A DNA stretch of 64,000 nucleotides, taken from Nocardioides lijunqiniae (GTDB taxonomy: Bacteria; Actinomycetota; Actinomycetes; Propionibacteriales; Nocardioidaceae). How positions within the stretch are numbered: the first letter of the stretch is position 1; each line of letters starts with the position of its first letter. The stretch is taken from contig NZ_JACJGM010000006.1 in assembly GCF_015024225.1 (NCBI RefSeq), positions 62,001 through 126,000 on the forward strand. Direction: 5' to 3'. The position numbers and the translations under genes were made by a program. The notes below the pieces were generated by a model. That model was not told where the DNA came from, searched no databases, and worked only from the letters and a program-made list of their open reading frames with translations. Below, in pieces: positions 33,385-41,089 of the stretch.

Positions 33385-33986
33385 GGGTTCTCCTCGGGTT
33401 CTGCGGGTTCGTCGGCGGGCTCGGCGGCCAGCTCGTCGGCGGGATCGTCGTCAAGGGTGGCGCCGAGCAGCGCCAGCAGGCCGGGCACCAGGTCGATGCC
33501 TCCGACCACGGACTGGTCGTCGTCGTGGGCGCGCAGGCGCAGCGCGCAGTACGTCGAGCCGTGGCGGGTGGCGCCGGCGACGATGCGCACCTCCTGCCGG
33601 TCCGGGTGCTCGCGGGCGTAGCGCTGCGCCTCGGTCTCGTCGTCGGGGATCTGCTCGTCGGCGTCCGGCGGCAGCACCAGGCGCTCCACGACCGCCGCGC
33701 AGCCCAGGACCTCGGGCGGCCAGCTGATCGACTCCAGCGCCCGCTCGAGCTCGACCTCGGGGCTGAGCTGGTCCTGCTCGATCGCGGTCAGGGACCCCTG
33801 CTCGGAGGAGTTGTCCAGGCCCATCGCCGCGGCGAGGGCCGGCTCGTGGTCGACCAGGCGCGCGGTGTCGACCAGGGCGTAGAGCCGCGCGGGCTGGTCC
33901 CAGCCGCCCTGGGCGAGGTGGCTCTCGATCTCGAGGATCGCGGAGGCCAGCGCCGGGTCGGCGTCCAGTGGGTCGGTCAGCGTCAT
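33381..33986 (-). CDS. PPA1309 family protein
   Basis: A 201-residue soluble protein, mainly acidic (pI low), with segments GGWDQPARLYALVDTARLV (about residues 27-45) and YAREHPDRQEVRIVAGATRHGSTYCALRLRAHD that are typical of the PPA1309 family, always beside a YlbL-type protease. Function unknown. The start overlaps the YlbL stop (ATGA) and its stop overlaps the UPF0182 start (GTGA), so all three are translationally coupled. Confidence 0.88.
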   Translation of the reverse strand: MTLTDPLDADPALASAILEIESHLAQGGWDQPARLYALVDTARLVDHEPALAAAMGLDNSSEQGSLTAIEQDQLSPEVELERALESISWPPEVLGCAAVVERLVLPPDADEQIPDDETEAQRYAREHPDRQEVRIVAGATRHGSTYCALRLRAHDDDQSVVGGIDLVPGLLALLGATLDDDPADELAAEPADEPAEPEENP

Positions 33987-35059
33987 GCGGCGTCCTCGCA
34001 GGAGGGAAGGTCGGCGTCCGGGTCGGCGACCCAGTCCTGGATGGCGCCCAGCGCCTCGTGCATGGTCGTGGCCCGCACCAGGCGCATGTCGCCGGGGTCG
34101 GCCCCGAGCGCCTCCCGGCAGTTGTCGGGCGGCACCAGGAAGAGCTGCGCGCCGTCCTCGCGGGCGCCCGCGATCTTCTGCGGGATGCCGCCGATCGCGC
34201 CCACCGTGCCGTCGGGGGCGATCTCGCCGGTCCCGGCCACCGTCCTGCCACCCGTGAGGGAGCCCGGCGTGAGGGTGTCGTAGATCGCCAGCGAGAACAT
34301 CAGCCCGGCGCTCGGGCCGCCGATGTCGGGGTCGATGTTGACCCGCACGTCGAACGGGAAGTCGTAGCCGTTGCCCGGGGTGATCCCGATCAGCTTCTGG
34401 CCGTCGACGGTGCGTGGCTTCAGCGTCACGTCGAGCACGGTGCGGTCGCGACGGATCTTGAGGTCGAGGCTCTCGCCCGACGGCGTGGACTGCACGGCGT
34501 CGTAGATCTGCTGGGCCTTGGTGATCTTCTCGCCGTCGACCTCGAGCAGGATGTCGCGCGGAAGCAGCTTGCCCTCGGCGGGCATGCCCTCCTCCACGAA
34601 GCTGACGTCGACGGCGGCGGTGAACTTCAGGCCGAGCTCGCGCATGGCGACGGCGATCGCGGCGTCCTGGGAGGTCACCATCGCCACGGCCCCGTCGCGG
34701 TCGTTGGACTCCTGGGTCTCGTCCTCGTCGTAGATCGCGTCATAGGGGTAGACGGCGTCGTCGTGGTCGACCCACGCGGCCATCAGGTCGTAGAGGTTCT
34801 TGCGGCACCCGCTCCCGCAGTTGCCCTCGTCGTCCTTGGGCAGGGAGACGAGCACCGTGGTCATCCGCAGCTCCCCGTCGTCGCGGTAGGACTGGTGGCC
34901 GTCGACCTGGATGATCTCCGCGCCGTCGGCCTCGGCGAGCACGTCGACGGTGTAGCCGGGCTTGTAGGTGACGTAGTCCAGCGGCAGGAACGCCGCGGAA
35001 GCGAGCAGCACGAGCACCAGTGGTCCCGCGATCATCGCGGCCAACAGGCGCTGACTCAT
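33983..35059 (-). CDS. PDZ and Lon-type protease domain protein (YlbL-like)
   Basis: A 358-residue membrane-anchored serine peptidase. One N-terminal helix (about residues 8-28), a PDZ-like domain (about 140-210, containing EEGMPAEGKLLPRDILLEVDGEKI), and a Lon proteolytic domain (about 240-345). The Ser-Lys dyad appears as GGPSAGLMFSLAIYD (Ser about 264) and PQKIAGA (Lys about 310). B. subtilis YlbL and relatives degrade regulatory proteins. It heads a three-gene unit with PPA1309 and UPF0182. Confidence 0.9.
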   Translation of the reverse strand: MSQRLLAAMIAGPLVLVLLASAAFLPLDYVTYKPGYTVDVLAEADGAEIIQVDGHQSYRDDGELRMTTVLVSLPKDDEGNCGSGCRKNLYDLMAAWVDHDDAVYPYDAIYDEDETQESNDRDGAVAMVTSQDAAIAVAMRELGLKFTAAVDVSFVEEGMPAEGKLLPRDILLEVDGEKITKAQQIYDAVQSTPSGESLDLKIRRDRTVLDVTLKPRTVDGQKLIGITPGNGYDFPFDVRVNIDPDIGGPSAGLMFSLAIYDTLTPGSLTGGRTVAGTGEIAPDGTVGAIGGIPQKIAGAREDGAQLFLVPPDNCREALGADPGDMRLVRATTMHEALGAIQDWVADPDADLPSCEDAA

Positions 35060-35107
35060 GGCGCCACCCTCTCACCCCGGCCAAGGCTCGGCAGCGCCGG
35101 ATCGGGC

Positions 35108-35389
35108 TCAGGAGACGCGGCGCTCCGGGGGCTCGACGACGGGACGCACGGGCGTGGCCGGGGGCGTCGCACGCGACGGACGGACGGCGACGCCGGTGCT
35201 GCGGTCGCGCTCCGGGGCGGGTGCGGCGTACCTCTGCGTGCGTGCGGGCCGGTCGAGCGCCTCGCCGAGGCGGCGCACGGCGACCTCGCGGTCCACCTCA
35301 CCCCGGCCCTCGCGGCCGAGCCAGCTCACCCACAGCATCGCCACCACGGTGACGACGGCGGGCGGCACGAGCCACAGCAGGATCTCCAC
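35108..35389 (-). CDS. Small membrane protein, 93 aa
   Basis: A 93-residue protein with an N-terminal membrane helix (about residues 2-22, EILLWLVPPAVVTVVAMLWVSWL) and a cytoplasmic tail rich in Arg, Pro and Ala. TACGCT stands seven bases before the GTG, as for leaderless genes; this fixes the start. No family is recognised. It is on the same strand as ylbL, 48 bases upstream of that gene's start, and may be cotranscribed. Confidence 0.7.
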   Translation of the reverse strand: MEILLWLVPPAVVTVVAMLWVSWLGREGRGEVDREVAVRRLGEALDRPARTQRYAAPAPERDRSTGVAVRPSRATPPATPVRPVVEPPERRVS

Positions 35390-35475
35390 GCGTTCGAGCG
35401 TACGGCGCGCGGACGGCCGCGACCGGTCCCGACACGCTCGCCGCGTGGACCGCAGACGAAGGGGTGTGAGAGGGC

Positions 35476-35904
35476 CTAGGGCGCCCCGACCCACTCGTCC
35501 GTGCCGTCGCCGAAGACCTGGTGCTTCCAGATCGGGACCTCGTCCTTGAGCGTGTCGATGAGGTCGCGCGAGGCGTCGAACGCCTGCCCGCGGTGGGCCG
35601 CGGCCGCCGCGACGACCACGGCGACGTCGCCGATGTCGAGGTGACCGACGCGGTGCACGGCGGCGATGCCGTGCACCTCGTGCCGTGCCGCCACGAGGTC
35701 GCAGACCTCGCGCAGCCGCTCGAGGGCCGTGGGATGGGCGGAGTAGTCGAGGCCGGAGACGCCCTTGCCGCCGTCGTGGTCGCGGACCCGGCCAATGAAC
35801 ACCGTCACTCCCCCGTCGGTCGGGTCGTCGAGCACCCCGGTCACCTCCTCGACGCTCAGCGGCGTGTCACGGAGATCGACCAGGCGGACGGCGGGATGGG
35901 TCAC
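35476..35904 (-). CDS. moaE: Molybdopterin synthase catalytic subunit MoaE
   Basis: A 142-residue MoaE. GGVTVFIGRVRDHDGGKGVSGLDYSAHPTA (about residues 31-60), the RVGHLDIGDVAVVVA segment and the Lys-rich C-terminal DTLKDEVPIWKHQVFGDGTDEWVG identify it; the last part carries the catalytic Lys residues. With MoaD it converts precursor Z to molybdopterin. moaD and other moa genes are not in the window. TATGGT six bases before the GTG suggests a leaderless transcript. It is divergent from the DUF2342 gene. Confidence 0.92.
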   Translation of the reverse strand: MTHPAVRLVDLRDTPLSVEEVTGVLDDPTDGGVTVFIGRVRDHDGGKGVSGLDYSAHPTALERLREVCDLVAARHEVHGIAAVHRVGHLDIGDVAVVVAAAAAHRGQAFDASRDLIDTLKDEVPIWKHQVFGDGTDEWVGAP

Positions 35905-35946
35905 ACGACGACCATACGACTTGCCGGACGGCGCTACCGTGGGGTC

Positions 35947-37287
35947 ATGAGCACAGGATCCGGAGGCGGCTCCGGCGAGGGCCCCGACGACGGCGCGAAC
36001 CCCTTCAAGGGCACGCCGTTCGAGCAGTTCTTCAGCGGCGCAGGTGGCTTCGGCGGCGTGGGCGGTCTGGGCGGGCCCGGCGGCGCCGGCATGCCCGACC
36101 TCAGCCAGATCCTCGGCCAGATCCAGGCGATGATGCAGCCCTACGACGGCGCCCTCAACTGGGACGTCGCCCAGGACGTCGCCCGCAAGACCGTCGCGCA
36201 GCAGCCCGATCCCAGCCCGACGCAGCGCCAGCAGGACGCGGTCGCCGACGCCGTACGGCTGGCCGACCACTGGCTCGACGCCGTCACCGAGATCCCCTCG
36301 GCCGTCACCTCGACCGCGGCCTGGAGCCGCGCCGAGTGGATCGTCTCGACGCTCGACTCCTGGAAGGTGCTCGTCGACCCGGTGGCCGAGCAGTCCGTCA
36401 CCGGTCTGGCGAAGGCCCTCCCGCCCGAGGCCCAGGCCGCAGCCGGTCCGATCGTCGGCATCCTCGGCAAGGCCATGGGCGCGATGCTGGCCAACCAGGT
36501 CGGATCCGGCCTGGGCAGCCTCGCCGGCGAGGTCCTCACCGCCTCCGACATCGGCCTGCCGCTCTCGGCGCCGGGCCGCGCCGCCCTGGTCCCCGCCAAC
36601 GTCACGGCGTTCGCCGAGGGCCTCGACGTCACCGAGGACGACGTGCTCCTCTTCCTCGCCCTCCGCGAGGCCGCCCACCAGCGCCTGTTCGCCCACGCTC
36701 CCTGGCTGCGCGAGCACCTCGTCGGCGCGGTCACCGACGTCGCGAGCGGCGTCGAGATCAACGTCGAGGGCCTCCAGGAGCGCATCCAGGAGCAGATGAG
36801 CGGCGTCGACCCGCAGAACCCCGAGTCCATGCAGCAGCTGCTCGAGGGCGGGCTGTTCGACATGCCGCCCTCCCCGGCCCAGCGCGCCGCGCTCGAGCGG
36901 CTCGAGATCGCCCTCGCGCTCGTGGAGGGCTGGGTCGACGAGGTCGTCAACCAGGCCACCGCCGAGCGGATGCCCGCGGCCCAGCGCCTGCAGGAGGCCG
37001 TGCGCCGCCGTCGCGCCGCGGGCGGCCCCGCCGAGGAGACCTTCGCGGCCCTCGTCGGGCTGGAGCTGCGACCGCGCCGACTGCGCGACGCCTCCACGCT
37101 GTGGGGCTCGCTGCGTCAGCGTCAGGGCGTCGAGGCTCGCGACGGGGTGTGGCTGCACCCCGACCTGCTGCCGACGTCGGCCGACCTCGACGACCCGCTC
37201 GGGTTCCGCGAGGACGCCGGCGCTCCCGAGTCGCTGACCGAGGACGACTTCGACGCCGAGCTGCGCAAGCTGCTCGACGGCGAGTGA
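35947..37287 (+). CDS. Zinc-dependent metalloprotease-like protein (DUF2342)
   Basis: A 446-residue protein. The N terminus is Gly-rich (about residues 1-50) and low-complexity; the rest is helical. ALREAAHQRLFAHAPWL (about residues 238-254) is the EXXXHXX-type motif used to name the family zincin-like; it lacks a classic HEXXH. It corresponds by position to mycobacterial Rv3195. Function unknown. TACCGT lies six bases before the ATG. Its stop overlaps the Nudix gene's GTG. Confidence 0.88.
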   Translation: MSTGSGGGSGEGPDDGANPFKGTPFEQFFSGAGGFGGVGGLGGPGGAGMPDLSQILGQIQAMMQPYDGALNWDVAQDVARKTVAQQPDPSPTQRQQDAVADAVRLADHWLDAVTEIPSAVTSTAAWSRAEWIVSTLDSWKVLVDPVAEQSVTGLAKALPPEAQAAAGPIVGILGKAMGAMLANQVGSGLGSLAGEVLTASDIGLPLSAPGRAALVPANVTAFAEGLDVTEDDVLLFLALREAAHQRLFAHAPWLREHLVGAVTDVASGVEINVEGLQERIQEQMSGVDPQNPESMQQLLEGGLFDMPPSPAQRAALERLEIALALVEGWVDEVVNQATAERMPAAQRLQEAVRRRRAAGGPAEETFAALVGLELRPRRLRDASTLWGSLRQRQGVEARDGVWLHPDLLPTSADLDDPLGFREDAGAPESLTEDDFDAELRKLLDGE

Positions 37288-37892
37288 CGCTCCACGCCGA
37301 CGCGCTGGCCGCGCTGCGCGGCTGGGCGGCGCCCTCGCCCGTCCAGGAGGCGCTGCGGCTGCGCTACGTCGCGCACCTGGAGGCGCATCCCGACGGGCTC
37401 TCCCGCGACTGCCGGCCCGACCACCTCACGGCCAGCACGCTGGTGCTGAGCGCCGATCACACCCAGGTGCTGCTGACGCTGCACGCCAAGGCCCGGCGGT
37501 GGTTCCAGCTCGGGGGCCACTGCGAGCCGGGCGACCCGACGCTGGCCGGGGCGGCGCTGCGCGAGGCGACCGAGGAGGGCGGGCTCACCCGACTGCGGCT
37601 CGACCCCGTGCCGGTGCAGCTCAGCGAGCACGCGGTGCCGTTCTGCGGGCCCGACGGCGACGTCCACCACCTCGACGTCCGGTTCCTTTCGGTGGCCGCA
37701 CCCGGCGCCGTACCGGAGGCGAGCGAGGAGTCGCTCGACGTGGCCTGGTGGCCGGTCGCGGCGCTGCCCGACCCGGGCAGCGACCTGGTGGAGCTGGTGG
37801 ACCTGGCGGTGGCGCGCGCCGCGGGGGCTCAGTCGACGTCGGAGCCGGGCGGCGGGTCGAGCCGCGCCGCCGCCGACCAGCCCTCGAGGTAG
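37284..37892 (+). CDS. NUDIX hydrolase
   Basis: About 202 residues. The Nudix box is present (GHCEPGDPTLAGAALREATEEG, about residues 74-95) and is slightly atypical: Asp replaces the usual second Glu-adjacent position. The domain continues through SLDVAWWPVAALP. GTG 37284 overlaps the stop of the DUF2342 gene (GTGA). The last 64 bases overlap the convergent YgjP-like gene, which may mean the C-terminal tail (QSTSEPGG...) is not functionally constrained. Confidence 0.85.
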   Translation: MTLHADALAALRGWAAPSPVQEALRLRYVAHLEAHPDGLSRDCRPDHLTASTLVLSADHTQVLLTLHAKARRWFQLGGHCEPGDPTLAGAALREATEEGGLTRLRLDPVPVQLSEHAVPFCGPDGDVHHLDVRFLSVAAPGAVPEASEESLDVAWWPVAALPDPGSDLVELVDLAVARAAGAQSTSEPGGGSSRAAADQPSR

Positions 37893-38383
37893 CCCTTGGC
37901 CTTGTCGGCCTGGGGGTAGCGGTCGACCCAGGCCCAGAAGCCGGCGTCGTGACCGGGCTCGATCAGGTGCGCGAGCTCGTGGACCAGCACGTAGTCGATG
38001 ACCCAGCTGGGCATGCCCTGCAGCCGCGCGGACAGCCGGATGCTCCGGTCGCCCGGGGTGCAGGAGCCCCACCGGGTGTGCTGGTTCTCCACCCAGCGCA
38101 CCGACTCGGGAGCCGCGAGCCCGCCGAGGTAGCTGTCGCTGAGACGCATGGCCCGCGACATCAGGTCGTCGTCGCTGAGCTGACGCCGCCGCTCGGCGCG
38201 CTCGATCCGCTCGACCATCGTGCGGACCCACTCGGCCTCCTCGTCGGAGGTGAGCGACGCCGGCACGAGCACCACGATGCGATGGCCGTCGCGGTAGGCC
38301 GAGACCGTACGGCGGCGCCGCTCGCTGCGGCGTACCTCCACCTCGGGCGCCGGGGACGCCGGAGGTCCCTCGGGCTCCGTCAT
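37829..38383 (-). CDS. M48-like metal-dependent hydrolase (YgjP type, DUF45)
   Basis: A 184-residue protein. VHELAHLIEPGHDAGFWAWV (about residues 134-153) holds the zinc motif HEXXH and a downstream His. RWGSC (about 106-110) is the conserved upstream signature of the YgjP family. Predicted as an intracellular metallopeptidase; substrate unknown. It is convergent with the Nudix gene, overlapping it by 64 bases, and is in line with the PHP gene. Confidence 0.9.
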   Translation of the reverse strand: MTEPEGPPASPAPEVEVRRSERRRRTVSAYRDGHRIVVLVPASLTSDEEAEWVRTMVERIERAERRRQLSDDDLMSRAMRLSDSYLGGLAAPESVRWVENQHTRWGSCTPGDRSIRLSARLQGMPSWVIDYVLVHELAHLIEPGHDAGFWAWVDRYPQADKAKGYLEGWSAAARLDPPPGSDVD

Positions 38384-38392
38384 GGGCCGAAT

Positions 38393-39427
38393 CTACTGGC
38401 GCGCCCACTCCAGGAGCCGCTCCCGCGGCCACGTGTTGACGATCCGGTCGGCCTCGATGCCGGCCGCCTCGGCGCGCTCACAGCCCAGGACGAGGAAGTC
38501 GAGCTGCCCCGGGGCGTGCGCGTCACTGTCGATCGAGAACAGGCAGCCGCTGTCGCGAGCCACCTCCAGCAGTGCCGTCGGAGGGTCGCGACGCTCCGGC
38601 CGGGAGTTGATCTCGACCGCCACGTCGTGCTCGGCGCACGCCTCGAAGACCGCCTTCGCGTCGAACTGCGACTGCGGGCGCGTGCCCCTCCCGCCGGTGA
38701 CCAGCCGTCCGGTGCAGTGGCCCAGCACGTTGGTGAAGGGGTTGCGCACCGCGCCGATCATGCGGCGCGTCATCGCGGAGGCGTCCATCTTCAGCTTGGA
38801 GTGCACGCTGGCGACCCGGACGTCGAGGCGGGCCAGCATGTCGTCGGTCTGGTCGAGCCCGCCGTCGTCGAGGATGTCGACCTCGATGCCCTTCAGCAGG
38901 GTGAAGCCGCTGCCGGCGAGGTGCTCGTTGACGGCCTCGACGACCGCGAGCTGGCGGGTCAGCCGCTCGGCGCTCAGCCCGTGGGCGACCTTGAGCCGGG
39001 GCGAGTGGTCGGTGAGCACGAGGTAGTCGTGGCCCAGCTCGATGGCGGTGATCGCCATCTCCTCGATCGGGGAGCCGCCGTCGGACCAGTCGGAGTGGGA
39101 GTGCAGGTCGCCGCGGAGCAGCGAGCGCAGGTCGGCGCCGCCGTCGGTCAGCGGCCCGGCCAGGTCGGCCTCCGCCGTGGCGAGACGCTCGGGCAGCTCG
39201 CCGCGCACCGCGGCCGCGATGACCTTGGCCGAGCTCGCGCCGACTCCGGGCAGGTCGGTGAGCGTGCCCTCCTCGACGTGACGGGCGACCTCGTCGGCGG
39301 GCAGCGGCAGGATCGCTGCCGCCGCCCCGCGGAAGGCCTTCACCTTGTAGGTGTCCTCGCGGGCCCGCTCCAGGAGGAAGGCGATCCGGCGCAGGGCGGC
39401 GACCGGGCCGGCGGCGTAGGTGCTCAT
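38393..39427 (-). CDS. PHP-domain protein with N-terminal helix-hairpin-helix (PolX-like, polymerase core absent)
   Basis: About 344 residues. An N-terminal HhH region (about residues 8-70, with LPGVGASSAKVI) resembles the DNA-binding start of PolX. A PHP domain (about 105-335) follows: GDLHSHSDWSDGG, DHSPR, GIEVD, VEINSRPERRD and DSDAH hold the trinuclear metal ligands. It lacks the polymerase-beta palm between them. This fits the stand-alone 3'-5' exonuclease/phosphoesterase class. GAGAGG stands eight bases before ATG 39427. The DnaA-like boxes lie upstream. Confidence 0.85.
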   Translation of the reverse strand: MSTYAAGPVAALRRIAFLLERAREDTYKVKAFRGAAAAILPLPADEVARHVEEGTLTDLPGVGASSAKVIAAAVRGELPERLATAEADLAGPLTDGGADLRSLLRGDLHSHSDWSDGGSPIEEMAITAIELGHDYLVLTDHSPRLKVAHGLSAERLTRQLAVVEAVNEHLAGSGFTLLKGIEVDILDDGGLDQTDDMLARLDVRVASVHSKLKMDASAMTRRMIGAVRNPFTNVLGHCTGRLVTGGRGTRPQSQFDAKAVFEACAEHDVAVEINSRPERRDPPTALLEVARDSGCLFSIDSDAHAPGQLDFLVLGCERAEAAGIEADRIVNTWPRERLLEWARQ

Positions 39428-39487
39428 CGAGGTGCCTCTCTCGGCTGTCGGATCGGCGTCCGGTCGGTGCCAGACACCGGGATCTTT

Positions 39488-39639
39488 TCGTCCACACCCG
39501 GTGGACGACCATCGTCCCAGGTCAGGGCCGCGTCCGGGCAGGTCCCGGGCGTGTCCTCCACAGGCCAGTCCCGGCAGATCGCCGTGTTTCCACCGGTGGC
39601 AGCCAGTTCTCCACAGAGTTCTCCACAACCTTGTCCACA
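39488..39639 (+). promoter_or_regulatory. Cluster of five DnaA-box-like 9-mers
   Basis: TCGTCCACA (39488), TCCTCCACA (39553), TTCTCCACA (39607), TTCTCCACA (39619) and TTGTCCACA (39631). The last is the actinobacterial consensus. The final three start exactly 12 bp apart, all in the same orientation. No dnaA, dnaN or rpmH is near, so this is unlikely to be oriC. Confidence 0.6.
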
Positions 39640-39658
39640 GGTGGGGATCGACGCCCGT

Positions 39659-39766
39659 TGACCGCGGGGCCGCGGGTCCCTAGCGTTCGGGACGGACGAG
39701 GCCCCCGGGTCGCGGACCGACATGCGCAAGGGGAAGGCGAATGTCGGGAGGCGGCGCGGGGGCCTC
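39659..39766 (+). ncRNA. Candidate structured small RNA with its own promoter
   Basis: TTGACC (39659-39664), 17 bases, TAGCGT (39682-39687, allowing one base either way). About 11 bases later an outer 10-bp stem begins (GAGGCCCCCG at 39698-39707 with 39757-39766) enclosing an inner 7-bp stem (CCGACAT at 39716-39722 with 39741-39747). No known RNA family is recognised. It may instead be a terminator for the hydratase gene read from the other side. Confidence 0.35.
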
Positions 39767-39804
39767 TACCTCCGACCCGCAGTCGCGCCGCCGTCGCCCC
39801 TACC

Positions 39805-40599
39805 TCAGCGGCCGGTGAACTCCGGCGCCCGTCGCTCGCGGCTGGCGCGGATGCCCTCCTGCAGGTCGGCCGTGGCGAGGGTGACCGGCTGGGCCAGCGC
39901 CTCCCACTGCAGGCAGGACTCGACGTCCGCGTGGCCCCCGTCGGCCAGCGCCAGCTTCGTGAGCCGGCTCGCGATCGGGGCGGTGGCGGCGACCTGGGCG
40001 GCCGTGCCCAGCACGTCCTCCAGGAACGTCTCGCGCTCGTGCACGCCGGACACCAGGCCGAGGCGCAGCGCCTCCTCGGCCTCGACGATCCGGCCGGTCA
40101 GCAGCAGGTCGCGGGCGACGGCCGGGCCGACGACGTTCGGGAGCAGGTGGGTGGCGGCCATGCCGGGGTGCATCCCCAGCTTGACGAACGGGACCCCCAC
40201 CTTGGCGCCCGCGGCGGCGTAGCGGAGGTCGCAGGCCAGGGCCACGCACAGCCCGGCGCCGATGGCGGCGCCGTTGATCGCGGCGATCGTGGGCACCTCC
40301 AGGCGGCGGATGGAGAGCCAGGCCCGGTAGAAGCCGATCATCCGGGTGCGCAGCCGGTCGACGGTGGCGTCGGGCTCCCCGGCGATCCACGAGGTGTCCC
40401 CGCCGGAGCAGAAGGCCGATCCCTCGCCGGTGACCACCACCGCGCGCACGGTCGGGTCGGCGGCGAGCTCGTCGATGGCGGCGACCCAGGAGGAGGTCAT
40501 CTCCTCCGACATCGCGTTGCGGCGCTCGGGCTGGTCGAGGACGAGGAGCGCGACTCCCGGGGAGGGGCGCTCGAGACGGAGATGGGTGAGATCGGCCAT
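39805..40599 (-). CDS. Enoyl-CoA hydratase/isomerase family protein
   Basis: A 264-residue crotonase. The oxyanion hole is seen as FCSGGDTSW (about residues 63-71) and NGAAIGAGLCVALACDLRYAA (about 109-129). Of the two catalytic Glu of typical hydratases, the first position (in KLGMHPGMAATHLLPNVVG) is not conserved as Glu, so the activity may be that of another crotonase-type enzyme. The C-terminal AQPVTLATADLQEGIRASRERRAPEFTGR is normal. It is monocistronic; no other fatty-acid genes are adjacent. Confidence 0.88.
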   Translation of the reverse strand: MADLTHLRLERPSPGVALLVLDQPERRNAMSEEMTSSWVAAIDELAADPTVRAVVVTGEGSAFCSGGDTSWIAGEPDATVDRLRTRMIGFYRAWLSIRRLEVPTIAAINGAAIGAGLCVALACDLRYAAAGAKVGVPFVKLGMHPGMAATHLLPNVVGPAVARDLLLTGRIVEAEEALRLGLVSGVHERETFLEDVLGTAAQVAATAPIASRLTKLALADGGHADVESCLQWEALAQPVTLATADLQEGIRASRERRAPEFTGR

Positions 40600-40802
40600 G
40601 GCCGCACCCTACTGAGCGGCCTCCCGAGGCCGTCCCAGGCGGTCGCGGCCCGGTCCCGGGCGCGCGGAGCGCCTGCCGCGCCGGCGCGAGGGGGTGCCGT
40701 AGGGTCGAATCGGTTCGGCAGCACCGCTGCCGCCCTTCCGGCGGGCTTCCCCACCATCCCCGTCGCGACGACCGAAGTGAGTGACTAGGCAAGGAGGCCG
40801 TC

Positions 40803-40961
40803 ATGGCGGAGACCTGGAGCGGCGAGTTCTACTGCGTGAAGTGCAAGGAGAAGCGCGAGGCGGAGGGCGAGGTGAGGGTGAACGACAAGGGCACCCGCAT
40901 GGCGAAGGCCGTGTGCCCCGTCTGCAGCACCAACCTGAACCGCATCCTCGGCAAGGCGTGA
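40803..40961 (+). CDS. DUF5679 zinc-ribbon protein, 52 aa
   Basis: A 52-residue protein with two CXXC knuckles: FYCVKCKEKR (about residues 9-18) and AVCPVCSTNLNRI (about 36-48). This is DUF5679. A strong ribosome binding site, AAGGAGG (40791-40797), lies six bases before the ATG. It should bind zinc. Role unknown. A terminator follows 30 bases after the stop. Confidence 0.85.
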   Translation: MAETWSGEFYCVKCKEKREAEGEVRVNDKGTRMAKAVCPVCSTNLNRILGKA

Positions 40962-40990
40962 TCGACGGCTGACACGCCCCACACGCTGCG

Positions 40991-41024
40991 CGGCGGCGCC
41001 CTCCCCTCGGGGACGGCGCCGCCG
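40991..41024 (+). terminator. Terminator after DUF5679 gene
   Basis: A 10-bp perfect stem CGGCGGCGCC / GGCGCCGCCG with a 14-base loop, which itself has a small CCCC/GGGG pairing. Confidence 0.75.
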
Positions 41025-41089
41025 TCCGGCATTTCCGGGCCTGTGGACGAGCCCGGCGGCCGACGCCCCCGCGGTGCGAGGCTGGGGCC

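Larger units (their letters stand above)
39428..39804. other. 377-bp intergenic region with DnaA-like boxes and a possible small RNA
   Basis: The stretch between the PHP gene and the enoyl-CoA hydratase gene has no protein gene that I can support. It holds five TCCACA-containing 9-mers, a TTGACC-N17-TAGCGT promoter on the plus strand, and nested inverted repeats; these are described as separate entries. Confidence 0.7.

Noticed and set aside
30328..33621. A 1097-codon open frame on the plus strand, opposite the UPF0182 gene
   Set aside because: Its sequence is a Val/Gly/Arg/His-rich low-complexity product of GC-rich codon bias on the opposite strand; UPF0182 has clear membrane helices, conserved context and a coupled start.
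39428..39804. Chromosomal origin of replication (oriC)
   Set aside because: DnaA-like boxes are present, but there is no dnaA, dnaN, recF, rpmH, gyrB or parAB gene nearby and no clear AT-rich unwinding element.
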